NCBI GenBank assembly: GCA_902768435.1
Contig: CACXLJ010000005.1
Location: 41,104-105,103 of the forward strand
Origin: an uncultured Bacteroidales bacterium
GTDB lineage: Bacteria; Bacteroidota; Bacteroidia; Bacteroidales; Muribaculaceae
Direction: 5' to 3'
Length of the DNA stretch: 64,000 bases
Of the stretch, positions 8,264 through 17,303 are shown one piece after another; positions within the stretch are counted from its first letter, which is position 1, and every line of letters starts with the position of its first letter. Under the pieces are notes generated by a model. That model saw nothing but the letters and a program-made list of their open reading frames with translations, made no database searches and was not told where the DNA came from. A program made the translations under genes and the position numbers.

Positions 8264-10144
8264 TTATTCCTGGTCGCTGTCCCACCATACGGGGATTGTC
8301 CAAGCATCGTCCTGACGGTTCCAGAGAGCAGAGTTGCCACTTGCATCGGTCATGCGTGCACCAGGCACCTTCTCGCCAATGGCCTGCAGGTTCTTGCTGT
8401 TGTAGTTGTACTCGTGCGAGCACTGACGCCAACGGCGATACTGCTTGCCATCGGGGATGGCGCGCATGGCGGCAGCGTCCTTGCTGTGATAAGCAGGAAT
8501 GCTCCAACCAAAGAACAAGTTGGGATCGAAGTCATAGCGACGCATATCATTCCAGATCTCATTAGAGAACATGAGAGCAATGCGCTTCTGGGTGAGGATA
8601 TGACCTAATGTCAGGTCGCTGGCAGTGCCGATACCGTTGTTCACAAAGTTGTCGATGTCGCTTTGTTCAATTGGAGTGAATGATGGGCAGTCTTTGAGCG
8701 AAGCATCCTCGCCAATCCAAACATTCAGTTTGTCATTCATCAACTCAATTGAAGCCTGAACACCTTTCTTGTAAGCCTCATAGGCTTCTGCCTTCAGGCC
8801 TTGCTTGAAGAGCACCTCGGCACGGATGAAGCAGCATTCTGCATAGGTTCCGATGTAGGTGGGTGAGCTTACGCGAGTATAGAATGTGCCAGATTCTGAC
8901 GAGGCAGCAACACTTGCTCCGGCACGGCGGTACATAATGCTTGGATTGCCAAAGTAACCCTTGCAGTCGCTGGTGCACTCAACATAGACGGTGTCGCCCA
9001 AGCGAGCTTCTGACTTGGAGTCAATGTACCAGCTATTGGTTGTTTTGTTGTAGGCAGCACGCAAGGGACCACCTTGACTGTTGATTTCGCTGGCCATGTC
9101 AACACCCAGCGAACGGCGCCAATTGCCAACCCACTTCACATCGGTGCGTGAATCGGCATCCTTATTGGTGCAGTATGCCCAAGGAATAATGTGGTCGGCA
9201 CGCGGGTCTTCCACACCATAGCCACCAAAGTTAGTCAGGTTGTCATAGAGCATCTTGGTTACCATGTAACCAGCGTTCATACCGCAAACCGAGAACAAGG
9301 GCGAGTAGTCAACAGGCTCATCCCATCCCAGCACATCGTGTGTGGGACCGTTGTCATCGGTGTGGTTGACTATAGTGTTGTCGGCATTGCTTTGCATAGC
9401 CTTGTCGAGACACTTGAGGATTTCGGCGGCATCATATTTGCCTTCCTTGTAGCTGCCGGCACCCTTCTTGTTCAATTTGTTGATCCAGCGAGCTTTCAAC
9501 ATATAAGCGAGTTTGATCCACTTGTTGAGGTCACCACCATTCCACCAGTCTTCACCAGCTGTGAGCTTGGGTAATAAGGCATCCTGGCTGTTACCTTTCT
9601 CAAGGTACTCAATGGCCTTGTCGATATCACTGAGGCAACCCAGATAAATAGTTTTGCCGTCGTCATATTCAGGAGTTGCAGTGTTGATATCTGCTGCATA
9701 GGTATAGGGCATCTCACCATAGAGGTCGGTCATAGCCATGAAACCGTATGCTCTGATCAGGCGACCCACACCGGCATATTGCCAGTTCTCGGCAGCCTCG
9801 GCTTTCTCAATCATGTCAAGCACATTAGTGTATGCGCCTACAAACCACCACTGGTAGGTTGTTGTCACCTGACCATCAACGGGGCACCAATAAGATACTT
9901 TCCAATAGTTACCTCCATTATAGTAGCGAGTCCAGTCGCCCATGGCCATTGTCGTGCGCCATGCACTAAACTGCAAACCGCTATTGGTGTAGAATTCAAT
10001 GTGTGCGAGACGCTGTTGATATTCAACGTCCAGCGACGAAGGACTGTCGGGATTCTCGTTTACATCCAGCCAATCGTTGCATGAAGCTAACGAAAGCATG
10101 GTAACTCCCATGAGCCCAATTATAAATGATTTGAATACTTTCAT
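8264..10144 (-). CDS. SusD/RagB-family outer-membrane nutrient-binding lipoprotein
   Basis: The protein has 626 residues. The start at MKVFKSF (10144) gives a lipoprotein signal peptide with lipobox LASC (lipid-modified Cys22); an ATG 27 bp upstream would only extend it. The mature N-terminus (NDWLDVNENPDSPSS) and the C-terminal FSNEIWNDMRRYDFDP with closing WTIPVWWD are typical of the SusD-like_2 branch. SusD proteins form the lid over a SusC TonB-dependent transporter and bind glycans or peptides at the cell surface. It follows susC by 34 bp in the same operon and is followed by a terminator. No glycoside hydrolase is adjacent, so the substrate cannot be read from context. Confidence 0.92.
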   Translation of the reverse strand: MKVFKSFIIGLMGVTMLSLASCNDWLDVNENPDSPSSLDVEYQQRLAHIEFYTNSGLQFSAWRTTMAMGDWTRYYNGGNYWKVSYWCPVDGQVTTTYQWWFVGAYTNVLDMIEKAEAAENWQYAGVGRLIRAYGFMAMTDLYGEMPYTYAADINTATPEYDDGKTIYLGCLSDIDKAIEYLEKGNSQDALLPKLTAGEDWWNGGDLNKWIKLAYMLKARWINKLNKKGAGSYKEGKYDAAEILKCLDKAMQSNADNTIVNHTDDNGPTHDVLGWDEPVDYSPLFSVCGMNAGYMVTKMLYDNLTNFGGYGVEDPRADHIIPWAYCTNKDADSRTDVKWVGNWRRSLGVDMASEINSQGGPLRAAYNKTTNSWYIDSKSEARLGDTVYVECTSDCKGYFGNPSIMYRRAGASVAASSESGTFYTRVSSPTYIGTYAECCFIRAEVLFKQGLKAEAYEAYKKGVQASIELMNDKLNVWIGEDASLKDCPSFTPIEQSDIDNFVNNGIGTASDLTLGHILTQKRIALMFSNEIWNDMRRYDFDPNLFFGWSIPAYHSKDAAAMRAIPDGKQYRRWRQCSHEYNYNSKNLQAIGEKVPGARMTDASGNSALWNRQDDAWTIPVWWDSDQE

Positions 10145-10178
10145 ATTAATAAGAATTATAAGATTTAACAACGATTAG

Positions 10179-13100
10179 TTAGAAAGTCAAGTTTATACCA
10201 AACGAGAAACTACGGGTAGCGGGAACACCACAGTAGTCAAAGCCTACCGATGACGAACCACCGATACCGGCACCTGAAGCGGCCACCTCGGGATCACCGT
10301 CATAGTTGGTGAACAGCAGCAGGTTCTGTGCGCTTGCTGTAATCATGGCGCGCTTGATAATCTTAGTCTTTTCGAGGAACGACTTGGGAATGTCGTAGCT
10401 GATTGAAATCGTGCGCAGACGCAGGCTGTTAACATCGGTTATCCAGTTGCGGGTCTCATAGTTATAAGCACCAGTGTAGTAGTCTTTAATGATGTTATAA
10501 CCACTCTTCTCCTTGCCGTCAAAGATGTAAATCTCGTCGGCTTTCCATGTGTGGGTAACCTCATCGCCATTAGCGTTGACACCGCTAATAGTGAGTTCTT
10601 GGTCGCGCCAGTCGCCAGAGAGTTTGCTCACACCGCTCATCGACATGGCATACTTGGTGCCGTTGAACACATCGCCACCAACGCGGAATTCCCACAGCAT
10701 GTTGAAGGTCCAGTTCTTATAGGTGAAGGTGTTGTTCCAACCGCCATAGAACTTCGACTCGCGGTTACCCACTTCATGAGCCACGCTGTTAGTGGTGGGG
10801 AAGCCATTCTTGTCCAGAATGAGCTTGCCATCTTCATTGCGGGTCCACTCGGTACCTTCAATACCCATAAAGTGACCATGATTGTAGCTGGCTGCTTTAG
10901 CGCTACCATACTGCACATCGGTCAAGTACATCACATCAAGACCTTGAATCAGGTCGCCCACTTTACCACGGTTACCTGCCACATTGATACCGGTTTCCCA
11001 TGTGAAGTCGGGAGTCTGAATGGGTATGCCGCTCAGGCTGATTTCAATACCCTTGTTGTAAATGTTACCGGCATTGGTTGCGCAGAAGATATAACCAGTA
11101 GATTGAGCTGTACGCGGCGACACAATCATGTCAAATGAGTTGTTGGTGTAGTAAGCGAAGTCGAATTTCAAGCGATTCTGGAGGAAGCGCAGTTCCAGAC
11201 CCACCTCAGTTGAGCGAGTACGCTCAGGTTTCAGGAATGGATTGCCACGCGACCAGCTGTTACCCAAACCTACGGCTCCATTGATATAAGAGCCAACAGG
11301 CCACTGATAAGTGTAAGTTCCATAAGGATCGGTGTCTTTACCTACCTCGGCCCAGCTGGCGCGAATCTTACCGAAGCTCAGCCATTCGGGCAGGCTCTCA
11401 CGGAAGAATTCGGTGAAGGCGATGGCACCGCTCACACTGGGATAGAAGTAGCTCCAGTTCTCTTTGGGAAGAGTAGATGACCAGTCGTTACGGCCTGTAA
11501 CAGTCAGGAAGATGGCGTTGCGCCAGTCGATGCGGAACTCACCGAAGAGTGAAACCATGCGCTTCTTGCTGGTGGCATGTTTGAACGATTGGTCGCTCTG
11601 GCGTGCATTGTCAAAGCTATAAATTCCAGGAACGATAAAGTTCCATGCGCGCTCATAGTCGGTGCGGGTCTTGATGTAGTCGGTCGATCCGCCTAACATC
11701 AGGTTAACATTGAAGTCACCAAACTGCTTGTTGAAGTTGGTCATCAAGTTGTTGCTCAGGTAGCGATATTTGTATGTATTGTTGCTATACATACCATTCT
11801 GCCATACCTGCTTGATAGCACCGTCGGGAGCAATCTGATTGGCGCTCTCGGTAGTGTAAGAGTCAACACCCATGCGGTAGCTGATCCACCACCAGTCGAA
11901 CAGATCCCATTTCACATTGACATTGCCGGTGAAACGATCGGTCTTGTCGGTCATCTTGTTCTTGTTGACAATCCAGTAGGGGTTGTCGCGTTCTTCCCAA
12001 GGATCGAGGCCGGGAATCAGTCGGTAACGCAGGCCATTCTCATCCAGATAGTGGCTCATGTCATCAACGGGAGACCAGTTGTAGGCGGCGTAGAGGGCAC
12101 CTGTACCACTTGAGTTGTAGAGGGCGGCACCGGTCAAAGTCTTGGTAGTGCGGGCATCACTGTAGGCAGCGTTTGCGCTGAATGTGAAGTTGCCCACCTT
12201 GTGGTCGCCATTGAAGCGGAAGGTGGTCTTCTTGTAACCTGTGGTGGGAACAATACCATCCTGATCATAGAATGAACCACTCAGGAAGTAGTTGCTGTTC
12301 TTAGTACCACCGCTGACGCTCAAATTGGTGTCCCAAATGATACCTGTCTCTAAGAAGTTCTTCAGGTTGTCATAGATGGGAGTGTTGGCGGCATTGCGGG
12401 GTCCCCACGAGTTATAAGAGTCGGTCTTGTTCTCCAGACCAGTGAATTCACCGGTCTTGGCGAAGTTCTCGCTGATATAGCCACGGCTATAATCTTTCTG
12501 ATAACTGGGAAGGCTACTGGCCATTGAGGCAATTAACTTGGTGCTCAAGTTCACCTCGGTGTGACCTTCTTTACCCTTCTTGGTGGTGATGATGACAACA
12601 CCGTTGGCAGCACGCGAACCGTAAAGAGCTGCAGCAGCAGGACCTTTCAGCACACTCATGTTGTCGATGTCTTCGGGGTTGATGTCCATCACACGGTTCG
12701 AAGAAGTGGTGGCACTGTTCATGATACCATCAAAAGCAGAGTTACCGACAACACCTGCTGAGTTGTCGTAGATGACACCATCCACCACAAACAGTGGTTG
12801 ACTGTCGCGGTTCTCGGCCAGTGATGTACCACCGCGCAGGATGATTTGAGCACCCGAACCAGCAGCACCCGACGACTGGGTGATGTTCACACCAGCGATT
12901 TTACCGGAGAGCGAGTTAATGGCATTAGCCGTCTTGTTGCGCATCAGTTCTTCGGCCTTCAAGTCGTCGATCGCATAACCGAGTGATTTGCGGTCTTTCT
13001 TGATACCGAGAGCGGTCACCACAACCTCGTCGAGGCTGGTAGTGCTGTCGGCCAGGTCAATGTCGAGCACTGAGCCGGTCACCTTCACTTCCTTAGGCGC

Positions 13101-13382
13101 GGAGCCAATGTAGGAAATGACAAGCGTGCTGCCGGGAGCAGCCTTGATTGAATACTTACCGTCGACATCGGTGGCAGTACCCTGGTTGGTACCCTTGACC
13201 TTAACAGTCGCGCCGATCAACGGTTCGCCATTAGCGTCGCGTACGACGCCGGTCACTTTACCGTTGTTGCTTTGCGCCATTGCCACGAAACCCGCATCGG
13301 GCTGACTGGTAGTCAGTCCAACAGGAGCGCCACAGGCAAAGATGAGCGAAGCCAACAATACACATTGTTTTTTCATACGCAC
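10179..13382 (-). CDS. SusC/RagA-family TonB-linked outer-membrane transporter
   Basis: The protein has 1067 residues and a signal peptide. An N-terminal carboxypeptidase-regulatory-like domain follows (about 41-120: GVVRDANGEPLIGATV to ISYIGSAPKEVKV). Then comes the TonB-box and plug region beginning LDEVVVTALGIKKDRKSLGY. The plug has the SusC motifs GKIAGVNI, ILRGGTS, PLFVVDG and DNMSVLKGPAAAALYGSRA. The rest is a 22-strand barrel ending in Phe (SFGINLTF). It imports nutrient captured by the SusD partner encoded immediately downstream, driven by TonB-ExbBD. A second ATG at 13376 (MKKQ) is an equally good start. No TonB-accessory sensor, sigma or HTCS regulator is adjacent. Confidence 0.93.
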   Translation of the reverse strand: MRMKKQCVLLASLIFACGAPVGLTTSQPDAGFVAMAQSNNGKVTGVVRDANGEPLIGATVKVKGTNQGTATDVDGKYSIKAAPGSTLVISYIGSAPKEVKVTGSVLDIDLADSTTSLDEVVVTALGIKKDRKSLGYAIDDLKAEELMRNKTANAINSLSGKIAGVNITQSSGAAGSGAQIILRGGTSLAENRDSQPLFVVDGVIYDNSAGVVGNSAFDGIMNSATTSSNRVMDINPEDIDNMSVLKGPAAAALYGSRAANGVVIITTKKGKEGHTEVNLSTKLIASMASSLPSYQKDYSRGYISENFAKTGEFTGLENKTDSYNSWGPRNAANTPIYDNLKNFLETGIIWDTNLSVSGGTKNSNYFLSGSFYDQDGIVPTTGYKKTTFRFNGDHKVGNFTFSANAAYSDARTTKTLTGAALYNSSGTGALYAAYNWSPVDDMSHYLDENGLRYRLIPGLDPWEERDNPYWIVNKNKMTDKTDRFTGNVNVKWDLFDWWWISYRMGVDSYTTESANQIAPDGAIKQVWQNGMYSNNTYKYRYLSNNLMTNFNKQFGDFNVNLMLGGSTDYIKTRTDYERAWNFIVPGIYSFDNARQSDQSFKHATSKKRMVSLFGEFRIDWRNAIFLTVTGRNDWSSTLPKENWSYFYPSVSGAIAFTEFFRESLPEWLSFGKIRASWAEVGKDTDPYGTYTYQWPVGSYINGAVGLGNSWSRGNPFLKPERTRSTEVGLELRFLQNRLKFDFAYYTNNSFDMIVSPRTAQSTGYIFCATNAGNIYNKGIEISLSGIPIQTPDFTWETGINVAGNRGKVGDLIQGLDVMYLTDVQYGSAKAASYNHGHFMGIEGTEWTRNEDGKLILDKNGFPTTNSVAHEVGNRESKFYGGWNNTFTYKNWTFNMLWEFRVGGDVFNGTKYAMSMSGVSKLSGDWRDQELTISGVNANGDEVTHTWKADEIYIFDGKEKSGYNIIKDYYTGAYNYETRNWITDVNSLRLRTISISYDIPKSFLEKTKIIKRAMITASAQNLLLFTNYDGDPEVAASGAGIGGSSSVGFDYCGVPATRSFSFGINLTF

Positions 13383-13684
13383 ATGTTTTTTGTTGTGAGT
13401 TTAAATATAAAAAAGATTAGAAATCATAAAGTCTTACACTCAATTGTTAAAAAACTGCCTCGAATTCAACATGAAAATCAAAGCGACTTCCAACAAATTA
13501 GGTACAAAATTGTGCTTTTTTTGCGAAAAATCCAAATAAAATTTGATTTTTTTTAGAATTAATGCCAAAATTTTCGGTTTTTGCCCACAAATATGTAAAA
13601 AAATGCGTTTCCGATATAATCTAATTAATGTGTATGTTGAAAATGCCCCGATAATAATCAGCAAGAAATAATCAGTTTTTTTAA

Positions 13685-13765
13685 CAATTCCCTCGTTTGG
13701 GGTTTTGGGGACGTGTCGCTCCCATTATGCGTAGCTATTCATTTGGTATCCAGATTGATCTTTAA
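13685..13765 (+). pseudogene. Relic of a susC 3' end (last ~26 codons)
   Basis: On the forward strand an open frame ends ...APIMRSYSFGIQIDL followed by TAA at 13763. That is the form of SusC C-termini (Arg/aromatic-SFG-alternating hydrophobic residues). It sits 68 bp upstream of a susD start, the expected susC-susD spacing. The rest of the susC gene is absent; the frame is blocked by a TAA at 13682, and the preceding 300 bp is AT-rich. I interpret it as the surviving tail of a deleted susC. The short length makes this tentative. Confidence 0.5.
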
Positions 13766-13833
13766 TTCGGTGTCCACACATTATTTATATTTAAGGACTG
13801 AAGATATATTTTTACAATAAAAACGATTTCAAC

Positions 13834-14097
13834 ATGAAAAAAATATTTTTATTTTTCGCAGCAGGACTTCTGCTCTCTTCGTGCTCCGATCTGCTCGATA
13901 CCGAACCATACGATCAGTTCACGAAGCAAAACTACTTCACAAGTGAAACGAATGTGCAGTTGTTTGCCAACTACTTCTACAACACTTTCACAGGTTATGG
14001 CTCGGGTAGTGGCGACTACTACTTCAACAACCTGAACGACGACCCCAGCGGACAAATCGACCTCAACCCCGCTATGGGTCAGAACCCTGGTTGGTAA
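13834..14097 (+). pseudogene. Truncated SusD-like lipoprotein (N-terminal 87 residues only)
   Basis: It starts MKKIFLFFAAGLLLSSCSDL, a lipoprotein signal with lipobox LSSC (Cys17). Next come DTEPYDQFTKQNYF and SETNVQLFANYFYNTF, which is the N-terminal helix of SusD proteins. Full SusD proteins run 500-650 residues. This one stops after ...NLNDDPSGQIDLNPAMGQNPGW with TAA, and a strong terminator follows within 40 bp. The last ten residues do not look like SusD and may be a deletion junction. With the susC tail just upstream, it looks like the fused remains of a lost second susCD pair, divergent from the intact pair. A short secreted lipoprotein could still be made. Confidence 0.75.
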
Positions 14098-14127
14098 TCA
14101 AGCATAGCATCGCTTGATGCTTATAAT

Positions 14128-14162
14128 AAAAAAATCCGCCTGAATCTCAGGCGGATTTTTTT
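14128..14162. terminator. Bidirectional rho-independent terminator
   Basis: Seven A, a 9-bp stem TCCGCCTGA/TCAGGCGGA with loop ATC, then seven T. It can act for the truncated susD (+) and, on the other strand, for the SDR gene (-). Confidence 0.9.
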
Positions 14163-14170
14163 GTGTCTTT

Positions 14171-14252
14171 AGGGCTAACAAGCTAACGAGTAAATAAGCT
14201 GACAAGCTAACGGCTAGTTGCTATCGGCTATCGGCTAGCAGCTATGAGGCTA
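14171..14252. repeat. Decaying GCTAAC/CGGCTA simple repeat between terminator and SDR stop
   Basis: The words GCTAACAAGCTAACGAG, AAGCTGACAAGCTAACGG and CTATCGGCTATCGGCTAGC appear in irregular tandem. No reading frame of note. Confidence 0.65.
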
Positions 14253-14253
14253 A

Positions 14254-15264
14254 TTACAGCCAGCCGGCTTGCTTGTACCACTCGATGGCTTCGTGCACGC
14301 CTTGCTCGAGCGAGTATTGTGCGGTGAAGCCGAAGTCGCGCTTGGCGTCGGTGGTGTCGCACAGCCAGTTGCGCTGCTTGAGTATCTTGAACTTGTCGAG
14401 GTTCAGGGTGCTGGGCTTGCCAGTGACCTTGCCAATGAATTGCGAGCAGGCACACACGCAATGCACCAGCCAAATGGGGCATACGATGGGGATGACAAAC
14501 TTGCGGTTGAGTTCCTTGGCGACAATGCTGCGGAACTCCTTTTGGGTGTAGCCCTTGTCTTCGCTGATGAAGTAGGCATTGCGCAGCGGGCCTTTTTCAA
14601 GGGCGAGCATCACGGCGCGTGCCAGGTCTTTGACATAGATAAAGGTGAGCATCTGCTTTTTGAAGCCCACGCTGAAGTCGAAGCGCATCTTGATGCTCTT
14701 CATCATCAGGAAGTAGTCGCGCTCGTGCGGCCCGTAAACGCCCGTGCAGCGGAAGATGGTGTAGGGGAAATCCTGCTGCATGCGCAGGTAGTTCTCGGCC
14801 TTGGCCTTCGAGAGGCCATAACGCGTGTTGGGCGCAGGAATGCGGCTCGACTTGAACGGGGTGTAGTTCTTTTCATCGCCAGGCCCCATCACGCTCAGGC
14901 TGCTCATGAGCAGGAACACCTCGGGCACAGCCTCGATATCCTTGAGCGTGTCGACCAGCAACTTCATGTAGTAGTAGTTGATGTTCTCAAAGTCGATGTA
15001 GTTGGTGGCTTTGGTGGCGCCCAGGTTGTGCACCACATAGTGCCACTTGCCATGTTCAGCCACATGCTGCTGCAAGGTGCTGCGCAGGGCGTCGGCATCG
15101 GTGAAGTCGAGTTCGATGAAGTGGATGCGTTCGTCGACGAGGAACTTGCGATTGGTTGACTTGCGCACGGCGGCCCAGGTCTCGTAGCCGCGGTTGATGG
15201 CTTCTTGCACGATGAAACCACCGATGAAGCCACCGGCACCGGTGATGAGTATTTTTTTAGTCAT
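14254..15264 (-). CDS. NAD(P)-dependent epimerase/dehydratase (extended SDR)
   Basis: The protein has 336 residues. The N-terminal Rossmann motif is ITGAGGFIGGFI (residues 7-18), and the catalytic YxxxK is present as YGLSK, with the upstream Ser in LLMSSLSVMG. TGVYGPHERDYFLMM is the substrate-side loop typical of sugar-nucleotide or sterol-type SDRs. The C-terminal segment around PIVCPIWLVHCVCACSQFIG is hydrophobic and may touch the membrane. Its first 8 bp overlap the end of the glycosyltransferase 9 gene upstream, so the two are translated together. Together they suggest envelope glycan or lipid modification. The substrate is unknown. Confidence 0.85.
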   Translation of the reverse strand: MTKKILITGAGGFIGGFIVQEAINRGYETWAAVRKSTNRKFLVDERIHFIELDFTDADALRSTLQQHVAEHGKWHYVVHNLGATKATNYIDFENINYYYMKLLVDTLKDIEAVPEVFLLMSSLSVMGPGDEKNYTPFKSSRIPAPNTRYGLSKAKAENYLRMQQDFPYTIFRCTGVYGPHERDYFLMMKSIKMRFDFSVGFKKQMLTFIYVKDLARAVMLALEKGPLRNAYFISEDKGYTQKEFRSIVAKELNRKFVIPIVCPIWLVHCVCACSQFIGKVTGKPSTLNLDKFKILKQRNWLCDTTDAKRDFGFTAQYSLEQGVHEAIEWYKQAGWL

Positions 15265-16309
15265 GTTTCTTCTGTTTTTCGAGCACTTTCAACACTTGGT
15301 TGAAAATGGTTTCGGGCTTGATGTCGGTGAGGCAGTGGTAGTCGCCGTAGCGGCATTGGGCCTGACCAAACACCGAGCACGGACGGCACTCGTAGTCGAG
15401 TTCCACAATGTTGTTGGGATTCTGTTTCCACCCCAAGAAGCCACTGTAGCGGTGTGTGCCGCCCCACACGCTCACCACGGGGGTACGTGTGAGTGAGGCC
15501 AGATGCATGTTGGCCGAGTCCATCGACACCATCACATTGCACTGGCGCAACACGGCAAACTCGTCGGTAAAGCCATGCTTGGCCTCGGCAACCGAGAAGG
15601 TGCGCTCATATTTCATGGTAACCTTGTGCAGCAGGGCTTTCTCTTTGCTGCCTCCGCCAAACAAGATGATGCGCAGGTTGGGATCGTGGTTGAGCAGCAG
15701 CTTGATCACCTCCTCCATCTTTTCGAGCGGGTACTCCTTGCTGCGGTGCTGCGAGAAGGGGGCTACTGCCACCCAAGTCTCGTTGTCGGGCTTGGGCGGA
15801 ATGATTTGCGTTTCCACCTTCTGATAGCCTTCAAATGTTTCTTTGAAGGCAAGTCCTATTTTGTTGAACACCTCCACATAGCGATCGTGGGTGGTGGTGA
15901 GCTGTCGCTTGATTTTGCCCTTGGTGAGCAGTTTCTTCATTTTGTGGCCCTTGTCGATGCGAGCCAGACGCACGCCGTGACTCTTCATGAACGAGTCGAT
16001 GACCCACGAGCGAATCACGCTGTGCAGGTCGGCAACGGCATCAATCTTGTAGTCTTTGCGCAGCTTCTTGGCAAGTTTGAGCATTCCTTTCACGCCCTTA
16101 TACTTGTTCCTGACATCCACACCCAGCACCACAAGGTTGCGGGGTCGCTCAACAAAGAGGTATGACGACCACTGGCGGGTTACCATGTAGAACTTGATAT
16201 GGGGATAAGCGGCACACACCGAGTAGACGACGGGAATGGTTATCGCCACATCGGCCAGGGCGGTGAAGCGTATGATCAGCACTTTGCGGGGTTCTTCCTT
16301 GATTCGCAT
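15257..16309 (-). CDS. Glycosyltransferase family 9 (heptosyltransferase-like)
   Basis: The protein has 350 residues. It begins KVLIIRFTALADVAITIPVV, the GT9 N-terminus in which the acceptor-side Asp lies in the ALxD motif. The C-terminal half has VAVAPFSQHRSKEYPLEKMEEV, IILFGGGSKEK, VSMDSANMHLASLTRTPVVSVWGGTH, the nucleotide-sugar binding region of ADP-heptose:LPS heptosyltransferases. A Cys-containing tail (ECRPCSVFGQAQCRYGDYHC) is common in Bacteroidota members. It probably adds a sugar to lipid A-core or another envelope glycan. It is the first gene of a two-gene unit with the SDR gene, and a TACCTTTG box lies 46 bp upstream. Confidence 0.88.
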   Translation of the reverse strand: MRIKEEPRKVLIIRFTALADVAITIPVVYSVCAAYPHIKFYMVTRQWSSYLFVERPRNLVVLGVDVRNKYKGVKGMLKLAKKLRKDYKIDAVADLHSVIRSWVIDSFMKSHGVRLARIDKGHKMKKLLTKGKIKRQLTTTHDRYVEVFNKIGLAFKETFEGYQKVETQIIPPKPDNETWVAVAPFSQHRSKEYPLEKMEEVIKLLLNHDPNLRIILFGGGSKEKALLHKVTMKYERTFSVAEAKHGFTDEFAVLRQCNVMVSMDSANMHLASLTRTPVVSVWGGTHRYSGFLGWKQNPNNIVELDYECRPCSVFGQAQCRYGDYHCLTDIKPETIFNQVLKVLEKQKKHD

Positions 16310-16354
16310 AGGGCTCCTTTCTTTATTGCGATGAAATAAATGTCTTTATTTTTA

Positions 16355-16362
16355 CAAAGGTA
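16355..16362 (-). promoter_or_regulatory. -7 promoter element (TACCTTTG) for the GT9-SDR operon
   Basis: The reverse-strand TACCTTTG matches TAnnTTTG and lies 46 bp from the GT9 ATG in an otherwise gene-free stretch. Confidence 0.55.
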
Positions 16363-16478
16363 ATCATTTTTTGCGACAATTCAATCAATATGTCACAAAA
16401 CACTTGTTTTGTACCAAAAATGAAGCCAAATGTGCAATAACTTTAGCTTTTGGCTCTTTCTTTGCCGTGAAGTGGGGT

Positions 16479-17303
16479 TTACTCAGATTGAAGGGTGAAG
16501 TCGAGATGCATTGAGGCGATACGCTTGGCTATGATTCGGCCGTGTGCCTTGGCACCACGGGCATTGGTGTGGGTGCCATCGGAGGTGTAGCGGCAGCGCC
16601 GTCGCTCGGCTCTGCTTGAGATGGGGCTGAGTTTGTCGAGCCTGATGGTGGGGATGCCCAGTGAAAAGGCTGTTGCGGCGATGATGGCACTGGTCCTGGT
16701 GATGAGCCGTGGCCTCACTTCAATCGTCTGCGCGGGCGTGACAAGCACAAGATGAGCTTGCGGGAATGCCTGCTGGAGCAGGTGGCAGTTGTAGGCGACC
16801 GACTCAGCCAGGGTGAGCACCTGGTCGGGAGTGCGGTCATACAGGTAGGACCAGTCGGCTTGGTGCCGTGCCTTGCGGGGCGGGTAGGTGTAGGCTTGGG
16901 GGCGCTTGTGCTTGAACCAGGCATCGTTCACGCCGGCGGCGATGATGATGAGCTGGGGCGTGGGCTGTGTGCCTGCCTCATGGGCCTCGATGAGGCGTTT
17001 CACCTGATTGTAGATGACATTGTTGTCGGCAAGCAGCATGGTGTCTTCGACGGTGTTGAGCACCGTGCGGGGCGTATTGGTCCAGGTGGCACCACTGCGG
17101 GCATAGCTGCGGCACGAGGCAGTGGGGTAGCGCTGCTTGAACCACAGGGGCCAGGCTTCGTCGCCCGAGCAGTCGTCGCCACCCATCCAGGTGTTTGAGT
17201 CGCCCAGTATTGCCACATGGGGCGCTTGCTGGGAGCTGACGGGCTGTGCCCAGGCAATGATGACTGTGCCGATGGCGAGCAGCAGGGTGTAGATGGATTT
17301 CAT
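16479..17303 (-). CDS. Secreted SGNH/GDSL hydrolase
   Basis: The protein has 274 residues with a signal peptide (YTLLLAIGTVIIAWAQ). SGNH blocks are visible. Block I is AILGDSNTW (nucleophile Ser36). The block II Gly is probably in YARSGATW. Block III is AAGVNDAW. Block V is SDGTHTNARG, with the catalytic Asp and His. The family includes carbohydrate and lipid esterases acting in the periplasm. The start at 17303 overlaps the pdxB stop by 4 bp, so the gene is translationally coupled to a PLP-biosynthesis gene although the functions look unrelated. The substrate is not inferable. Confidence 0.83.
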   Translation of the reverse strand: MKSIYTLLLAIGTVIIAWAQPVSSQQAPHVAILGDSNTWMGGDDCSGDEAWPLWFKQRYPTASCRSYARSGATWTNTPRTVLNTVEDTMLLADNNVIYNQVKRLIEAHEAGTQPTPQLIIIAAGVNDAWFKHKRPQAYTYPPRKARHQADWSYLYDRTPDQVLTLAESVAYNCHLLQQAFPQAHLVLVTPAQTIEVRPRLITRTSAIIAATAFSLGIPTIRLDKLSPISSRAERRRCRYTSDGTHTNARGAKAHGRIIAKRIASMHLDFTLQSE

